Positions 1 to 8,865 of a stretch of DNA of 43,157 bases are shown one piece after another. Below the pieces are notes generated by a model, which did not search any database, had not been told where the DNA came from, and worked only from the letters and a program-made list of their open reading frames with translations. Made by a program: the position numbers and the translations under genes. This stretch comes from JBOFGK01 sp051649085 (GTDB taxonomy: Bacteria > Bacillota_I > Bacilli_A > UBA3375), in contig JBOFGK010000030.1 in the NCBI GenBank assembly GCA_051649085.1, forward strand, positions 1-43,157, in the 5' to 3' direction. Every line of letters begins with the position of its first letter. Positions within the stretch are counted from its first letter, which is position 1.

Positions 1-21
1 TAAGGTATAATGTATTTGCAT
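1..21 (-). CDS. Possible 5' end of a gene running off the left edge
   Basis: On the minus strand an ATG at 21-19 opens a frame that stays open for the seven codons to the window edge. An AAGGAG at 39-34 lies 12 nt upstream, which is rather long spacing. A perfect palindrome (58-67) sits just upstream as a possible operator. Only seven residues are visible, so no function can be given, and this could be chance. Confidence 0.3.
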
Positions 22-57
22 TGTTTATGAATATCTCCTTATAGTTTGGTTACTTAA

Positions 58-67
58 ATGATATCAT
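58..67. promoter_or_regulatory. Palindrome ATGATATCAT upstream of the left-edge frame
   Basis: A perfect 10-bp palindrome lies about 20 bp upstream of the AAGGAG of the possible left-edge gene. It may be an operator, but a 10-bp AT-rich palindrome is also expected by chance in such DNA. Confidence 0.2.
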
Positions 68-230
68 AAACGATGCTTTTTTATTTCTTTAAGTAAAAGA
101 GCAACTATAAATTTTTCCCCCACTACATATTATACAACCACTTTTTTTTCTAACTTTTCAGATGATTGCCTTTTCATTTTACGAGAGTATTTGTTTCACA
201 ATGTTTCACATTTTTTGAAGCGTTTTTTCA

Positions 231-255
231 CAAAAAAAAAGCCTCAATCGAGACT
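231..255 (-). terminator. Rho-independent terminator of the tkt-psd operon
   Basis: Read on the minus strand, AGTCTC-GATT-GAGGCT forms a six-pair stem (one G-T pair) with a four-base loop, followed directly by nine T. It lies a few bases after the stop of the last gene of the operon. Confidence 0.75.
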
Positions 256-259
256 AAAT

Positions 260-1018
260 TTATTTACTTATTTTATAATTACTGTATGTGTAAATTTGTG
301 AAATATTATGAATTTTTGCTGATTTATTATATTTAATAACGCCAATGAAAATCAAGTCTGGTAGTTTATCATTATTAAAATCAATTAAGTTAAGTGCTTT
401 ATAAAAAGTTGATTCATCCGTAAATTTAAGTGTAAATTTTTGATTACATGATTCACCAAATGGTTTAACTTTAATGAACATTTTTTCTTCATCAAAAGAC
501 AGTACTTTAGCTTCGATTATTTTTCGACCATGAACTCCTTCTTGATAAAGATCTGGATTTCCTTTATAGTCAAAATAAATAAATTCTTTTTTGATCTTCG
601 GACTAGTCTGCTTTGACAAACAAAAATCATACAATTGACGTAATGTTCTTATTTTCTGAGTTGGGCTTGGATTATGACCTTTATCTTCAGGATCAATTAC
701 TAATTCTTTTGTCGTAACTAATTTTTGTTTCCCTAAATCAGCAGTTGGTACTTCTGAAATTTTTTTAAAGAGTTTGTCAAAGTTAAAATCAACTGTATCA
801 TATTTAACTTTTCCAAGCTGAGCATTTGTTGCATATTGACAATTTTCAACAGTATGAATATTCGCAAGCCTTGTATAAACTTTCCCATCTTCAATCGTCA
901 TTTCACAGCCACAATCAATACATTTGATTGGTGCATTTTCAATTAAGTTATTAGTTCCAGCTGCAATTATTTCGCTAACTGAATACATTTTATATTTCTT
1001 ATCGATTAAATAGCGCAT
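260..1018 (-). CDS. Hypothetical protein with N-terminal Cys/His cluster
   Basis: Not recognised. The 252-residue soluble protein has Cys33, Cys36, Cys38, His55 and Cys60 near its N-terminus, spaced like a small structural zinc site (CxxC...HxxxxC). The rest is lysine-rich and predicted alpha/beta, with no signal peptide or membrane segment. It is the last gene of the transketolase operon, starting 1 nt after the psd stop behind an AAAGGA ribosome binding site, and is followed by a good terminator. The position suggests co-expression with phosphatidylethanolamine synthesis, but nothing in the protein itself links it to lipids. A zinc-ribbon nucleic-acid-binding protein is an alternative. Confidence 0.75.
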   Translation of the reverse strand: MRYLIDKKYKMYSVSEIIAAGTNNLIENAPIKCIDCGCEMTIEDGKVYTRLANIHTVENCQYATNAQLGKVKYDTVDFNFDKLFKKISEVPTADLGKQKLVTTKELVIDPEDKGHNPSPTQKIRTLRQLYDFCLSKQTSPKIKKEFIYFDYKGNPDLYQEGVHGRKIIEAKVLSFDEEKMFIKVKPFGESCNQKFTLKFTDESTFYKALNLIDFNNDKLPDLIFIGVIKYNKSAKIHNISQIYTYSNYKISK

Positions 1019-1019
1019 T

Positions 1020-1877
1020 TCATTCCTTTATTTGGGCAATTTTTTGTCCCATTTTTACTTTTATTTCTAAGCCATTAACTAAATGTTCGTGAAATTCTTG
1101 TTCAATTTCAATTGGCTTTTCAAACATTAAACAAACTGTTGAGCCACCGAATTCAAAATAGCCTTTTAAATTTCCTTTAACTGCTGCTTCTGGATGATTA
1201 ACAATTTTTCCAACACCCATTGCTCCAACTTCAATTTGAAGATAATCTCCAAATTCTGTTGATGAATACTCACTAACTTGACGCTTATTCGTTTTCAAAT
1301 AAGCCGGATGATAATTATAGTTAACTGTATGGAAAAATCCGTCAATTTGATACTGTCTTTTCAATACTGAATCAGTCACATACGCAAAATGATGATAATC
1401 TGAAAGGGTTAGTCGAACGACGACAATTGTCGAATTTGCATATTTAGTCGTTAATTTTTGATCTTGTAAAAATTGCTGTAAGTTGTATTTTATCCCTTTA
1501 ATTGAAAACTGTTCAGCATGAACATCAATTACACTTAAATACCCATCTGCTGGTGAAGAAAGTTGATTCACTTGTGTTGTAAACGGACGCGAACTTGGTT
1601 TTAATTTTCGAATGAAAAATTCATTAAAAGTTTGAAAACTTTCAACTGGATCAATAAATTCATTCACATCAATTTCATAATTACGACATAATTCTGCAAT
1701 CAAAGAAGTCGAACTTTTTAAGTAATAGTATTTTGAAGTTATAGTTGTGAAAAACTTTCGCTTAAAAATAAGTTCCATCAAGAAATTTCCAAATCGATTG
1801 TTATATGCAAGTTCTAGTCCTCTTAAATTATGATGTTTTGTTTCGACAATTTGCTTAGTAGTTGAATCATAATACAT
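1020..1877 (-). CDS. psd: Phosphatidylserine decarboxylase proenzyme
   Basis: Decarboxylates phosphatidylserine to phosphatidylethanolamine at the membrane, using a pyruvoyl group made by self-cleavage. The cleavage motif GGST is at about residues 244-247, so Ser246 would become the pyruvoyl end of the small alpha chain. The Asp of SPADG (about 111) and the His pair in YHHF (162-163) fit the Asp-His-Ser self-processing triad of the family. At 285 residues with FGGST, it resembles the shorter Firmicute/Clostridium-type enzymes. It is translationally coupled to the upstream synthase gene through a TAATG overlap, so the two successive enzymes of the pathway are made together. The stop is TGA, one of several that show TGA is not read as Trp here. 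Confidence 0.93.
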   Translation of the reverse strand: MYYDSTTKQIVETKHHNLRGLELAYNNRFGNFLMELIFKRKFFTTITSKYYYLKSSTSLIAELCRNYEIDVNEFIDPVESFQTFNEFFIRKLKPSSRPFTTQVNQLSSPADGYLSVIDVHAEQFSIKGIKYNLQQFLQDQKLTTKYANSTIVVVRLTLSDYHHFAYVTDSVLKRQYQIDGFFHTVNYNYHPAYLKTNKRQVSEYSSTEFGDYLQIEVGAMGVGKIVNHPEAAVKGNLKGYFEFGGSTVCLMFEKPIEIEQEFHEHLVNGLEIKVKMGQKIAQIKE

Positions 1878-2473
1878 TAAAGAACTCCTTTAATCATATA
1901 CATATAGACAATGAAAACTCCAAGTGCAAACATGAATGGATACATACGTGGTCCTGGTTTTTTAAAATGTAAATTTGAAATCATCAAAAACGAGTGAGCA
2001 ACAACATAAATTGTTAAATACATTAGAAAATCTGGAGAATTATTAATTGCTATTAATGTAAGTGGTAATGTTACGACAATCGATGTTGTTGGAAGTCCTG
2101 TAAACCTACGCTCTGTACTGTTAGCCGAATAAGTATTATAATATGCCAATCTAAGGACAGCGCACATCATAAAGAAAAATACTACTAAAAAATTAACGTT
2201 CCAGGCTAAAAACATCACAGCTGGTGCTGCACCAAAACTAATCACATCTACTAAAGAATCCACCTGCACACCAAAGATATTGTCATTTTCGTTACGATTA
2301 TAACGTCTCGCAACTTTTCCATCTAACATATCAACTACACCACATCCAATTATTAATAAAACTTGGGTGTTAAAATCTATTGTTTTACTAAAAGCACCAT
2401 ATATAACTAAACTGCTTAGTAGTAAACTTACAAGCGAAACATAAGTCGCTAAATTTATTTTTGAAATACTCAT
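1877..2473 (-). CDS. pssA: CDP-diacylglycerol--serine O-phosphatidyltransferase
   Basis: Makes phosphatidylserine from CDP-diacylglycerol and serine, supplying the decarboxylase encoded next. The CDP-alcohol phosphatidyltransferase signature is visible early in the protein as DGKVAR ... G-VQV-D-SLV-D, with an 11-residue gap between AR and G where 8-9 is usual. The following ISFG is typical of PS synthases. Six or so hydrophobic helices fill the 198 residues. The start follows GGAG 22 nt after the dipeptidase stop, and the stop overlaps the psd start by one base. The partner gene makes PS synthase much likelier than PG-phosphate synthase. Confidence 0.9.
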   Translation of the reverse strand: MSISKINLATYVSLVSLLLSSLVIYGAFSKTIDFNTQVLLIIGCGVVDMLDGKVARRYNRNENDNIFGVQVDSLVDVISFGAAPAVMFLAWNVNFLVVFFFMMCAVLRLAYYNTYSANSTERRFTGLPTTSIVVTLPLTLIAINNSPDFLMYLTIYVVAHSFLMISNLHFKKPGPRMYPFMFALGVFIVYMYMIKGVL

Positions 2474-2495
2474 TGTTCTCCATTTTTTTGTTTTT

Positions 2496-3410
2496 TTACT
2501 TTAAATATTCTTTGACAATTCTCATCACGTTCTTATACATTATCTTCTCAATTGTTTCTGTTGACATTCCACGTTTTTGAAGTTCGGCACAAATTTTTGC
2601 TGAATCACTAATATGATTCATTTCTTGAACATCGTTATAGTCCACTTCACCTAAGTAATAACAATAATCAAAACCAAAACCAACATGATCATCACCAACT
2701 AACTCAACAATATATTGTACATGATCGATAAAATCATTTAAACACGCGGTTTCTTTATTATTAGAAATGAAAAAATTCATTGCGGCAACTCCAATTACCC
2801 CATTTGAACTTGCAACTTTTTTAATTTGTTCATCTGTTAAATTTCGGGGATGATTTACTAAACTTTTTACTGCTGTATGTGAAACAAAAAGTGGTTTTTC
2901 AAGCACTCTAGCTACACCCCAAAAAGATTCTTCATTTAAGTGGGCTACATCAACAATCATACCAAGTTCAACTGCTTTAGCAATTAAACTTTCACCAAGT
3001 GTTGTTAAACCACCTGTTTGAATTGAACCACTTGCATATTTACTCTGCTCATTCCAAGTTATTCCTAAATGACGATAACCCATTGCATATAATTCTGTCA
3101 ATTCATTATTATCAATAATTTGGCTTGCTCCTTCAATTCCTAAAATGATATCAATTTTTTCATTTGTTTCGGAAAAATCAGCAACATTTTCAATAATATT
3201 TACCGACTTTTCTTGGCGTAAATAATCAATTGCATTATGATATCTGACAAAATCAGCTCGTGTTTGCGTAAATGGACTATGGTAGTTTACGAAAATTGAA
3301 GCTTTAATTCCACCTGACTTATATAAAGGTAAGTGATAATCACTAAATCGTTTAGGATTACCACTTTCAATAATATCAGTTAGAATGTCTCCGTGACAAT
3401 CAAAAATCAT
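2496..3410 (-). CDS. Membrane dipeptidase-like metallopeptidase (M19)
   Basis: A 304-residue peptidase of the renal dipeptidase family (M19), which cleaves dipeptides with a binuclear zinc centre. Family landmarks are in order: HGD near residue 6 (first metal ligands), the Glu of GIEGA, HLGITWNE, VDVAHLN, SHTAVKSLVNHPRNL and the late GFGFDY. There is no signal peptide, so it is probably cytoplasmic and would recycle imported or proteolytic dipeptides. Its start codon overlaps the transketolase stop by one base (TAATG), so it is translated in an operon with tkt and the PS genes. The link to its neighbours looks organisational rather than biochemical. Confidence 0.9.
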   Translation of the reverse strand: MIFDCHGDILTDIIESGNPKRFSDYHLPLYKSGGIKASIFVNYHSPFTQTRADFVRYHNAIDYLRQEKSVNIIENVADFSETNEKIDIILGIEGASQIIDNNELTELYAMGYRHLGITWNEQSKYASGSIQTGGLTTLGESLIAKAVELGMIVDVAHLNEESFWGVARVLEKPLFVSHTAVKSLVNHPRNLTDEQIKKVASSNGVIGVAAMNFFISNNKETACLNDFIDHVQYIVELVGDDHVGFGFDYCYYLGEVDYNDVQEMNHISDSAKICAELQKRGMSTETIEKIMYKNVMRIVKEYLK

Positions 3411-5359
3411 TATAAAATTATTCTTTCAGCGATTTGTTCAGCTGTGAAACCAAATTCGTTAATTACTTTATTTCCATCTCCACTTAGTCCAAAAGTTTCG
3501 ATGTTAAAGATGTTATCAGCAAATCTATACGCTTCTTGTGCTGTTGCCATTTCTACAAAGTAACGATTGCGTCTCGTACTTTCACCAAAAATTGCTTCTT
3601 GATAAGTTATACTTTGTTTTAAGAAACTATTAATACTTGGCATTGAAATAACACGTACTTTCATTCCATTTTTTGCTAAAATCTTTTGTGCTTCTAATAA
3701 AATGTGAACTTCACTTCCTGTTCCAATTAAGACTTTATCAAAATCTTCCATATCACTTACAACGTATGCTCCACGACGTACATTTTCAAAAATGTTGTCA
3801 TTGTCACGTAATAACGGTAAGTTTTGACGTGATAATACAATTGCTGTTGGACCGGTTAAAGTTGTTAAAGCAACTTTCCAAGCAGCAAGCGTTTCATTTG
3901 AATCAGCAGGACGAATAACATTTAAATTCGGAATTGCACGTAACCCACTTAATTGCTCAATTGGTTGGTGAGTTGGTCCATCTTCTCCAACTGCAACCGA
4001 GTCATGTGTAAGTACATAAATCATTGGAATATTTTGTAATGCTGACATTCTCATTGCTGGTTTTAAATAATCAGAAAATACAAAGAATGTTGCACAATAC
4101 GCACGTAATCCACCGTGTAAAACAATCCCATTTGAAATAGCTCCCATTGCAAACTCACGTACACCATATGAAATATTTCTTTGTGAATAATCTTTTGCAG
4201 ACATTACACCTGAATCGTTGATTAATGAATTATTTGATTTCGATAAATCAGCACTTCCACCGATAACATTTGGAAATAATTTAGCTACGATATTAATTGC
4301 TTTCCCACTACTAACACGTGTTGCTTCATTATTGGCAATATCAGCTTTTCTAATTTTAAAATTATAGTCAATTCCATTATTAATTGCATGAATAAATTCA
4401 TTGTATAGTGCTGTGTCTTTTTCTTTTAACTTTTCAAGATTAGCTTCCCATTCTTTAAATTTATTTTCTCCGTTTTCAATTGTATTGCCAGCAAATTCTT
4501 CATAAATATCATCCGCAATTTCGAATGGATTTGCCGTATATTTAAGTTTTTTACGTAATAATACAACTTCATCACGTCCTAGTGGTGCACCATGACAAGC
4601 TGGTGTCCCTTCTTTATTTGGTGAACCATGTCCAATTACAGTTTTTACTTCTATCATTGTTGGCTTATCACTTTTTTTCGCACTTTCAATTGCTTTAGAA
4701 ATTTCTGTAGAATCATGACCTTTTTCAACTTTAAGTGTATTCCAACCATACGATTCATAACGCTTTAAAATATCCTCACTTGTTGCAACACTTGTCTTAT
4801 CATCAAGTTGAATATCATTACTATCCCAAAGGACAATTAACTTATTTAACTTTAAGTGACCAGCAAGTGAACTCGCTTCAGCACTGATTCCTTCTTGTAG
4901 ATCACCATCACCACAAAGGACATATGTGTAGTGGTCAACAACTTTTATTTTCCCAACATTAAATTTTGTAGCTAAATGAGCTTCTGCCACTGCAAATCCA
5001 ACCGCTTGAGCAATCCCCTGACCTAATGGTCCGCTCGTCGCATCAATCCCGTCAGTGTGACCAACTTCAGGATGTCCTGGTGTTTTTGAGTTTAATTTTC
5101 TAAATTGTTTTAAATCCGTTAAACTTATATCATATCCCGCCAAGTGAAGTGTCGAATATAACATTGCACTTCCGTGTCCTGCTGCTAAAATAAAACGATC
5201 ACGATTAAACCAATTGCTTTTTTTCGCATATATATTTAAGTGTTCACTATATAGTGAATACATCATAGGCGCTGCTCCTAAACAGATCCCTGGATGTCCA
5301 CTATTTGCTTGTTCAATCATATCAACTGATAACATTCTAATTGCATTAATACCATTCAT
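3410..5359 (-). CDS. tkt: Transketolase
   Basis: Thiamine-diphosphate enzyme that transfers two-carbon ketol units between pentose-, hexose- and tetrose-phosphates in the non-oxidative pentose phosphate pathway. The 649 residues match the usual length. Landmarks are SGHPG (20-24), GHGSAM (61-66), HPEVGHTDGIDATSGPLGQG (96-115), the ThDP motif GDGDLQEG (150-157) with Asn181, and the C-terminal-half motif EDGPTHQP. It is the first gene of a five-gene minus-strand operon, with AAGGAG seven bases before ATG and an extended -10 promoter just upstream. Cytoplasmic. Confidence 0.97.
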   Translation of the reverse strand: MNGINAIRMLSVDMIEQANSGHPGICLGAAPMMYSLYSEHLNIYAKKSNWFNRDRFILAAGHGSAMLYSTLHLAGYDISLTDLKQFRKLNSKTPGHPEVGHTDGIDATSGPLGQGIAQAVGFAVAEAHLATKFNVGKIKVVDHYTYVLCGDGDLQEGISAEASSLAGHLKLNKLIVLWDSNDIQLDDKTSVATSEDILKRYESYGWNTLKVEKGHDSTEISKAIESAKKSDKPTMIEVKTVIGHGSPNKEGTPACHGAPLGRDEVVLLRKKLKYTANPFEIADDIYEEFAGNTIENGENKFKEWEANLEKLKEKDTALYNEFIHAINNGIDYNFKIRKADIANNEATRVSSGKAINIVAKLFPNVIGGSADLSKSNNSLINDSGVMSAKDYSQRNISYGVREFAMGAISNGIVLHGGLRAYCATFFVFSDYLKPAMRMSALQNIPMIYVLTHDSVAVGEDGPTHQPIEQLSGLRAIPNLNVIRPADSNETLAAWKVALTTLTGPTAIVLSRQNLPLLRDNDNIFENVRRGAYVVSDMEDFDKVLIGTGSEVHILLEAQKILAKNGMKVRVISMPSINSFLKQSITYQEAIFGESTRRNRYFVEMATAQEAYRFADNIFNIETFGLSGDGNKVINEFGFTAEQIAERIIL

Positions 5360-5391
5360 TTTTTACTCCTTCATTTTTGACATTCATATAT

Positions 5392-5397
5392 ATTGTA
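5392..5397 (-). promoter_or_regulatory. Extended -10 of the tkt operon promoter
   Basis: On the minus strand TGCTACAAT gives an extended -10 element (TGn plus TACAAT) about 33 bp before the tkt ATG. The -35 at the correct distance (TCAAAA, 17 bp) is poor, so recognition would rest on the extended -10. Confidence 0.5.
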
Positions 5398-5464
5398 GCA
5401 TATTTTAGCGTTTCTTTTGAGTACAATTTCAAAAATTCTGTTTTAAAATATATTTTTAACTATT

Positions 5465-5495
5465 TAGACACACTCATTTGTTTTTGTGATAGAAT
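5465..5495 (+). promoter_or_regulatory. Possible promoter of the YeiH-type transporter gene
   Basis: TAGACA (5465-5470) and TAGAAT (5490-5495) resemble -35 and -10 boxes, but the 19-bp spacing is long. The inverted repeat 5507-5547 would lie at the start of the transcript. Confidence 0.35.
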
Positions 5496-5506
5496 AATAA
5501 TAATGA

Positions 5507-5547
5507 ATGTAAGTCAAATTTTCGAAAATAAGTTTCCAAACTTACAT
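5507..5547 (+). promoter_or_regulatory. Leader inverted repeat enclosing a 12-bp palindrome
   Basis: ATGTAAGT (5507-5514) is repeated inverted as ACTTACAT (5540-5547). Between them lies the perfect palindrome ATTTTCGAAAAT (5518-5529). The pair sits between the candidate promoter and the ribosome binding site of the transporter gene. It may be a regulator site or an RNA structure controlling translation. No known riboswitch is recognised. Confidence 0.35.
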
Positions 5548-5565
5548 CAATTCATAAGGAGAATT

Positions 5566-6513
5566 ATGCAAAAAATATTACAATCAAAATATTTATTACT
5601 TGCAATTGCTTTAAGTACAGTCCTATTAAATTCAATTGATTTTCTTAAAGACTATGCGTTAATTATCGCCCTAATTATTGGAATCATCTTAGGGGAAAGT
5701 AAGCTTTTATATCAAACTGATAAAATTAACTTCTATCGTAAACATGTTTTAAATATCGCAATAATTTTCTTTGGCTTTAAATTAAATATTCGTGAAGTAA
5801 TTAGCTTGGGGGGACAAGGGATTGTCCTTTCACTTGTTTCATTAATTTTTGTTTTAATTGCAGGATTTAGTTTAATTAAATTATTGAAAATCGATCAGAA
5901 AACTGGGAGTTTAATTACATTTGGAACAGGAATTTGTGGTGGGAGTGCAATTGCCGCAACAACCAACTTAATTAAAGCGAACTCTAAACAAATCGCAGTT
6001 AGTATTGCCATCGTTTTTATTTTAAATTCAGTTGCTTTAGTCGTTTTTCCACCACTTGGTCATCTTTTCAATATGTCCCAGATGCAATTCGGAACTTTCG
6101 CAGCTTTAAGTATTCACGATGTTAGTAGCGTTGTCGGTGCCTCATCAATTTATGGTGAACAAGCACTCGAAGTTGCAGTCGTTTTAAAGTTAACACGAAC
6201 ACTTTGGATTATCCCAATTGTCCTTGTATTAGCTAAACTTAACCCAAGTGATAAACAAAAAGTTCAAATCCCAAGTTTCATTATTTTATTTATTGCCGCA
6301 TCACTTGTTGCCTCACTTACAAATAGTCAATTTATTATTTCACTAAGTGTTATTAGTAAATATTTAATGGTGCTTGCACTCTTTTTAGTTGGATATGCAG
6401 TTAAAATTAAAGACTTAAAATCACTTGGTATTAAAGGAATTATCTTTTCGGTATTGTTATGGATTATTTCAATCATTACTTCTTTAATTTTAGTTTTTGG
6501 TTTCATTAACTAA
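5566..6513 (+). CDS. YeiH-family putative sulfate/anion exporter
   Basis: A 315-residue integral membrane protein of the YeiH/UPF0324 family, often annotated as a putative sulfate exporter; the substrate is unproven. About ten hydrophobic helices are visible. The conserved stretch GTGICGGSAIAAT and the later HDVSSVVGAS are hallmarks of the family. An in-frame ATG lies farther upstream, but the start at 5566 is chosen because AAGGAG lies six bases before it and the encoded MQKILQSKYL leads directly into the first helix. The gene is alone on the plus strand, divergent from tkt and followed by a bidirectional terminator. The 60 bp before the start hold an inverted repeat that may regulate it. 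Confidence 0.85.
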   Translation: MQKILQSKYLLLAIALSTVLLNSIDFLKDYALIIALIIGIILGESKLLYQTDKINFYRKHVLNIAIIFFGFKLNIREVISLGGQGIVLSLVSLIFVLIAGFSLIKLLKIDQKTGSLITFGTGICGGSAIAATTNLIKANSKQIAVSIAIVFILNSVALVVFPPLGHLFNMSQMQFGTFAALSIHDVSSVVGASSIYGEQALEVAVVLKLTRTLWIIPIVLVLAKLNPSDKQKVQIPSFIILFIAASLVASLTNSQFIISLSVISKYLMVLALFLVGYAVKIKDLKSLGIKGIIFSVLLWIISIITSLILVFGFIN

Positions 6514-6580
6514 CTATTAATTTTTCCCCAATTGAACTTTATTACAACATACAAAGAACTTTTAAAAAATCAGTTCAACA

Positions 6581-6612
6581 AAAAAGTGTGGATAAACTTG
6601 TCCACACTTTTT
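6581..6612. terminator. Bidirectional Rho-independent terminator
   Basis: AAAAAGTGTGGA and TCCACACTTTTT form a perfect 12-bp stem around the eight-base loop TAAACTTG. It has a T run on both strands, between the convergent transporter gene and GH3 gene. Confidence 0.9.
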
Positions 6613-6735
6613 CTATTCTATTTATTTTTTATCATTAACTATTTACTTTGTTTATCATTAATTTTTTACTTTACTTATCATCTACCATTTATTTTATTGA
6701 CTGTCTACTCTACATTATTTAAAATATAGTTGGTT

Positions 6736-8820
6736 TTAAATTTCCACACTAAAATCAGTTGTCATATTTGATGCAAAGCCAACCATGAACTTAATTTCTC
6801 CAGCATCTATTTGATACTCATTATTTAAATTGACATAAGCAAGTTCCGAATAATCAATTACGAACTTTGAAGTTATTTGTTCGTTTGGTTCAACTGTAAT
6901 TTTTTCAAATTTAATTAATTCTTGAACAGGTCTGACAACATCAGCAACTAAATCACGGAAATAAACTTGTAATACTTCGGTTGTTGGACGCTCACTTTTA
7001 TTCATACACGTTACTTCAAAACTAATTTGTTCATTAACAATTTCTGGTTGACTTATGTTTGTTATTTCAACATTTCCATAATTAAGTCCATGACCGAAGA
7101 CAAATAACGGATCATTTTCAACATCAATATATTTCGAAACATATTCAACATTTTCAGGTGAATATGGTCGACCTGTATTATTTACATTGTAGAAAATTGG
7201 ACATTGTCCAACATTTCTTGGGAAAGAAATCGTCAGTTTACCACTTGGGTTATAAGCTCCTGTCAATACTTGACCAACTGCCTGATTGGTCATTGTTCCT
7301 AAAAACCAGGCTTGAACGATTGCTTCAACATTTTGATACATATCAGTCATTGCAATTGGTCTTCCAGAATAATTAATGAAAATAATTGGTAGATTTAATT
7401 TTGCAAGTTCTTCTAATTCTTGGGCTTGGTTAAACGGTAATGTGATTTCGCTTCTTGAATGAGCCTCACCTGACATATCTTGCTTTTCACCACCTGCATA
7501 TATAATGTAATCAGCATGTTTTACTTGATCTGTGAAAAAACGTTCACCAACATACAAAATTTCAAATTCAGCTTTTAAAACTTCACAAAGTAGTAAATTA
7601 TTATCAGCATGACCGCGCCATGACCAACCACCATTTAATTCGCGTTCCATCGCATTAGGTCCAACAATTGCAAGTTTTGTTTTTTTCATAAGGGGTAAAA
7701 CATTATGGTTATTTTGCAATAAAACAATTGAATTAAGGGCTGCTTCAAGTGCAACTTGTTGATGCTCTTCAGACAAAATAATTGCCTTTTCTCGTTCTTC
7801 ATCGCAACCTCTAAACGGATTTTCAAATAATCCTAAGTCCTTTTTCATTTGTAAAATTCTAAGGGTTGCCTCATCAATTATTGCTTCAGCAAGCACTCCT
7901 GTTTCAACTGCTTTTTTCAAGCCAACAAAATAACAAGGTGAAGACATTTCGATATCACAGCCTGCAATCATTGCTTTAATTCCCGCATCATCAAGATCTT
8001 TACAAACACCATGGGCAATCGGTTCTTTAACTGCACCCCAATCAGAAATCACAACATTTTTAAAGTTATACTCTCCACGTAAAACGTCACGCATTAACCA
8101 TTTATTAACAGTTGCAGGAATTGAATTGATTGTGTTAAATGAAGTCATTACCATCATCGCACCTGCATCAAGGGCCGCTTTATATGGTGGTAAATAAAAC
8201 TCTCGTAAAACTCTTTCAGACATATCAACTGTATTATATTCGCGTCCCGATTCAACAGCACCATATGCTGCAAAGTGCTTAACACAAGCGATTAATGTAT
8301 CTTTGTTAGCAATTCCTGTACTTTGAAAGCCTTCTACATATGCTTTGGCAAATAGTGAACTTAAACGATAATCTTCACCATTCCCTTCTAGTACTCTACC
8401 CCAACGGGCATCACGAGCAACATCAACCATTGGGGCAAATGTCACATGACATCCAGCTGCATAACTTTCTTTGGCAGTTACTTCTGCTGTTTTTCGGATA
8501 AGTTTTGGATCAAAGGATGATGACATTGCAAGTGGAATTGGAAAAATAGTTTCATAGCCATGGACAATATCTGCCATAAACATCAACGGTATTTTCAAGC
8601 GGCTTTTTTCCAAATAGGCTGTTTGCAGTTTTCTAACATTTGCAGCACCTGTTACCCCTAATACTGAACCTGCTGAAAAAATTTGTTCTTCACTTAATTC
8701 ATATCCTTCTAATGGTCCTGTAATTTCTCCATTCATTCCAAAATACTCACCTGATAATTGCACACATTGACCAATTTTTTCTTCAAGTGTCATTTCATTT
8801 AATAATTTTTGTAAATCCAT
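6736..8820 (-). CDS. GH3 beta-glucosidase
   Basis: A 694-residue family 3 glycoside hydrolase that removes beta-linked glucose from the non-reducing end of oligosaccharides. The N-terminal TIM barrel carries KHF (181-183) and VISDWGA with the nucleophile Asp260. The alpha/beta sandwich carries SGEAHSR, whose Glu fits the acid/base position. A C-terminal fibronectin-III-like domain follows, as in BglX-type enzymes. There is no signal peptide, so it acts in the cytoplasm. It is the last gene of the sugar ABC operon and follows the permease by 45 bp, with GAGGAG before ATG. In this locus sophorose or short beta-1,2-glucans are the likely substrates, but cellobiose-type substrates cannot be excluded from sequence. 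Confidence 0.92.
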   Translation of the reverse strand: MDLQKLLNEMTLEEKIGQCVQLSGEYFGMNGEITGPLEGYELSEEQIFSAGSVLGVTGAANVRKLQTAYLEKSRLKIPLMFMADIVHGYETIFPIPLAMSSSFDPKLIRKTAEVTAKESYAAGCHVTFAPMVDVARDARWGRVLEGNGEDYRLSSLFAKAYVEGFQSTGIANKDTLIACVKHFAAYGAVESGREYNTVDMSERVLREFYLPPYKAALDAGAMMVMTSFNTINSIPATVNKWLMRDVLRGEYNFKNVVISDWGAVKEPIAHGVCKDLDDAGIKAMIAGCDIEMSSPCYFVGLKKAVETGVLAEAIIDEATLRILQMKKDLGLFENPFRGCDEEREKAIILSEEHQQVALEAALNSIVLLQNNHNVLPLMKKTKLAIVGPNAMERELNGGWSWRGHADNNLLLCEVLKAEFEILYVGERFFTDQVKHADYIIYAGGEKQDMSGEAHSRSEITLPFNQAQELEELAKLNLPIIFINYSGRPIAMTDMYQNVEAIVQAWFLGTMTNQAVGQVLTGAYNPSGKLTISFPRNVGQCPIFYNVNNTGRPYSPENVEYVSKYIDVENDPLFVFGHGLNYGNVEITNISQPEIVNEQISFEVTCMNKSERPTTEVLQVYFRDLVADVVRPVQELIKFEKITVEPNEQITSKFVIDYSELAYVNLNNEYQIDAGEIKFMVGFASNMTTDFSVEI

Positions 8821-8865
8821 ATTAACTCCTCGTTTAATCTTTCGTTTTTATTTTCTAACAATCTT

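Noticed and set aside
214..229. LacI-like half-site TTTGAAGCGTTTTTTC at the left end
   Set aside because: Poor overall match, and it lies just beyond a terminator rather than at a promoter.
5402..5417. LacI-like site ATTTTAGCGTTTCTTT near the tkt promoter
   Set aside because: Only about 9 of 16 positions match the operator palindrome, and neither half is intact; it lies in AT-rich DNA near a housekeeping promoter.
6532..6729. Plus-strand 65-residue hydrophobic frame after the YeiH-type gene
   Set aside because: It begins with TTG without a ribosome binding site and runs straight through a strong bidirectional terminator. Its hydrophobicity follows from T-rich DNA.
8831..8850. CGTTTTTA half-site between the permease and the first GH3 gene
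   Set aside because: Only one half matches, and the GH3 gene is read through from the upstream operon promoter.
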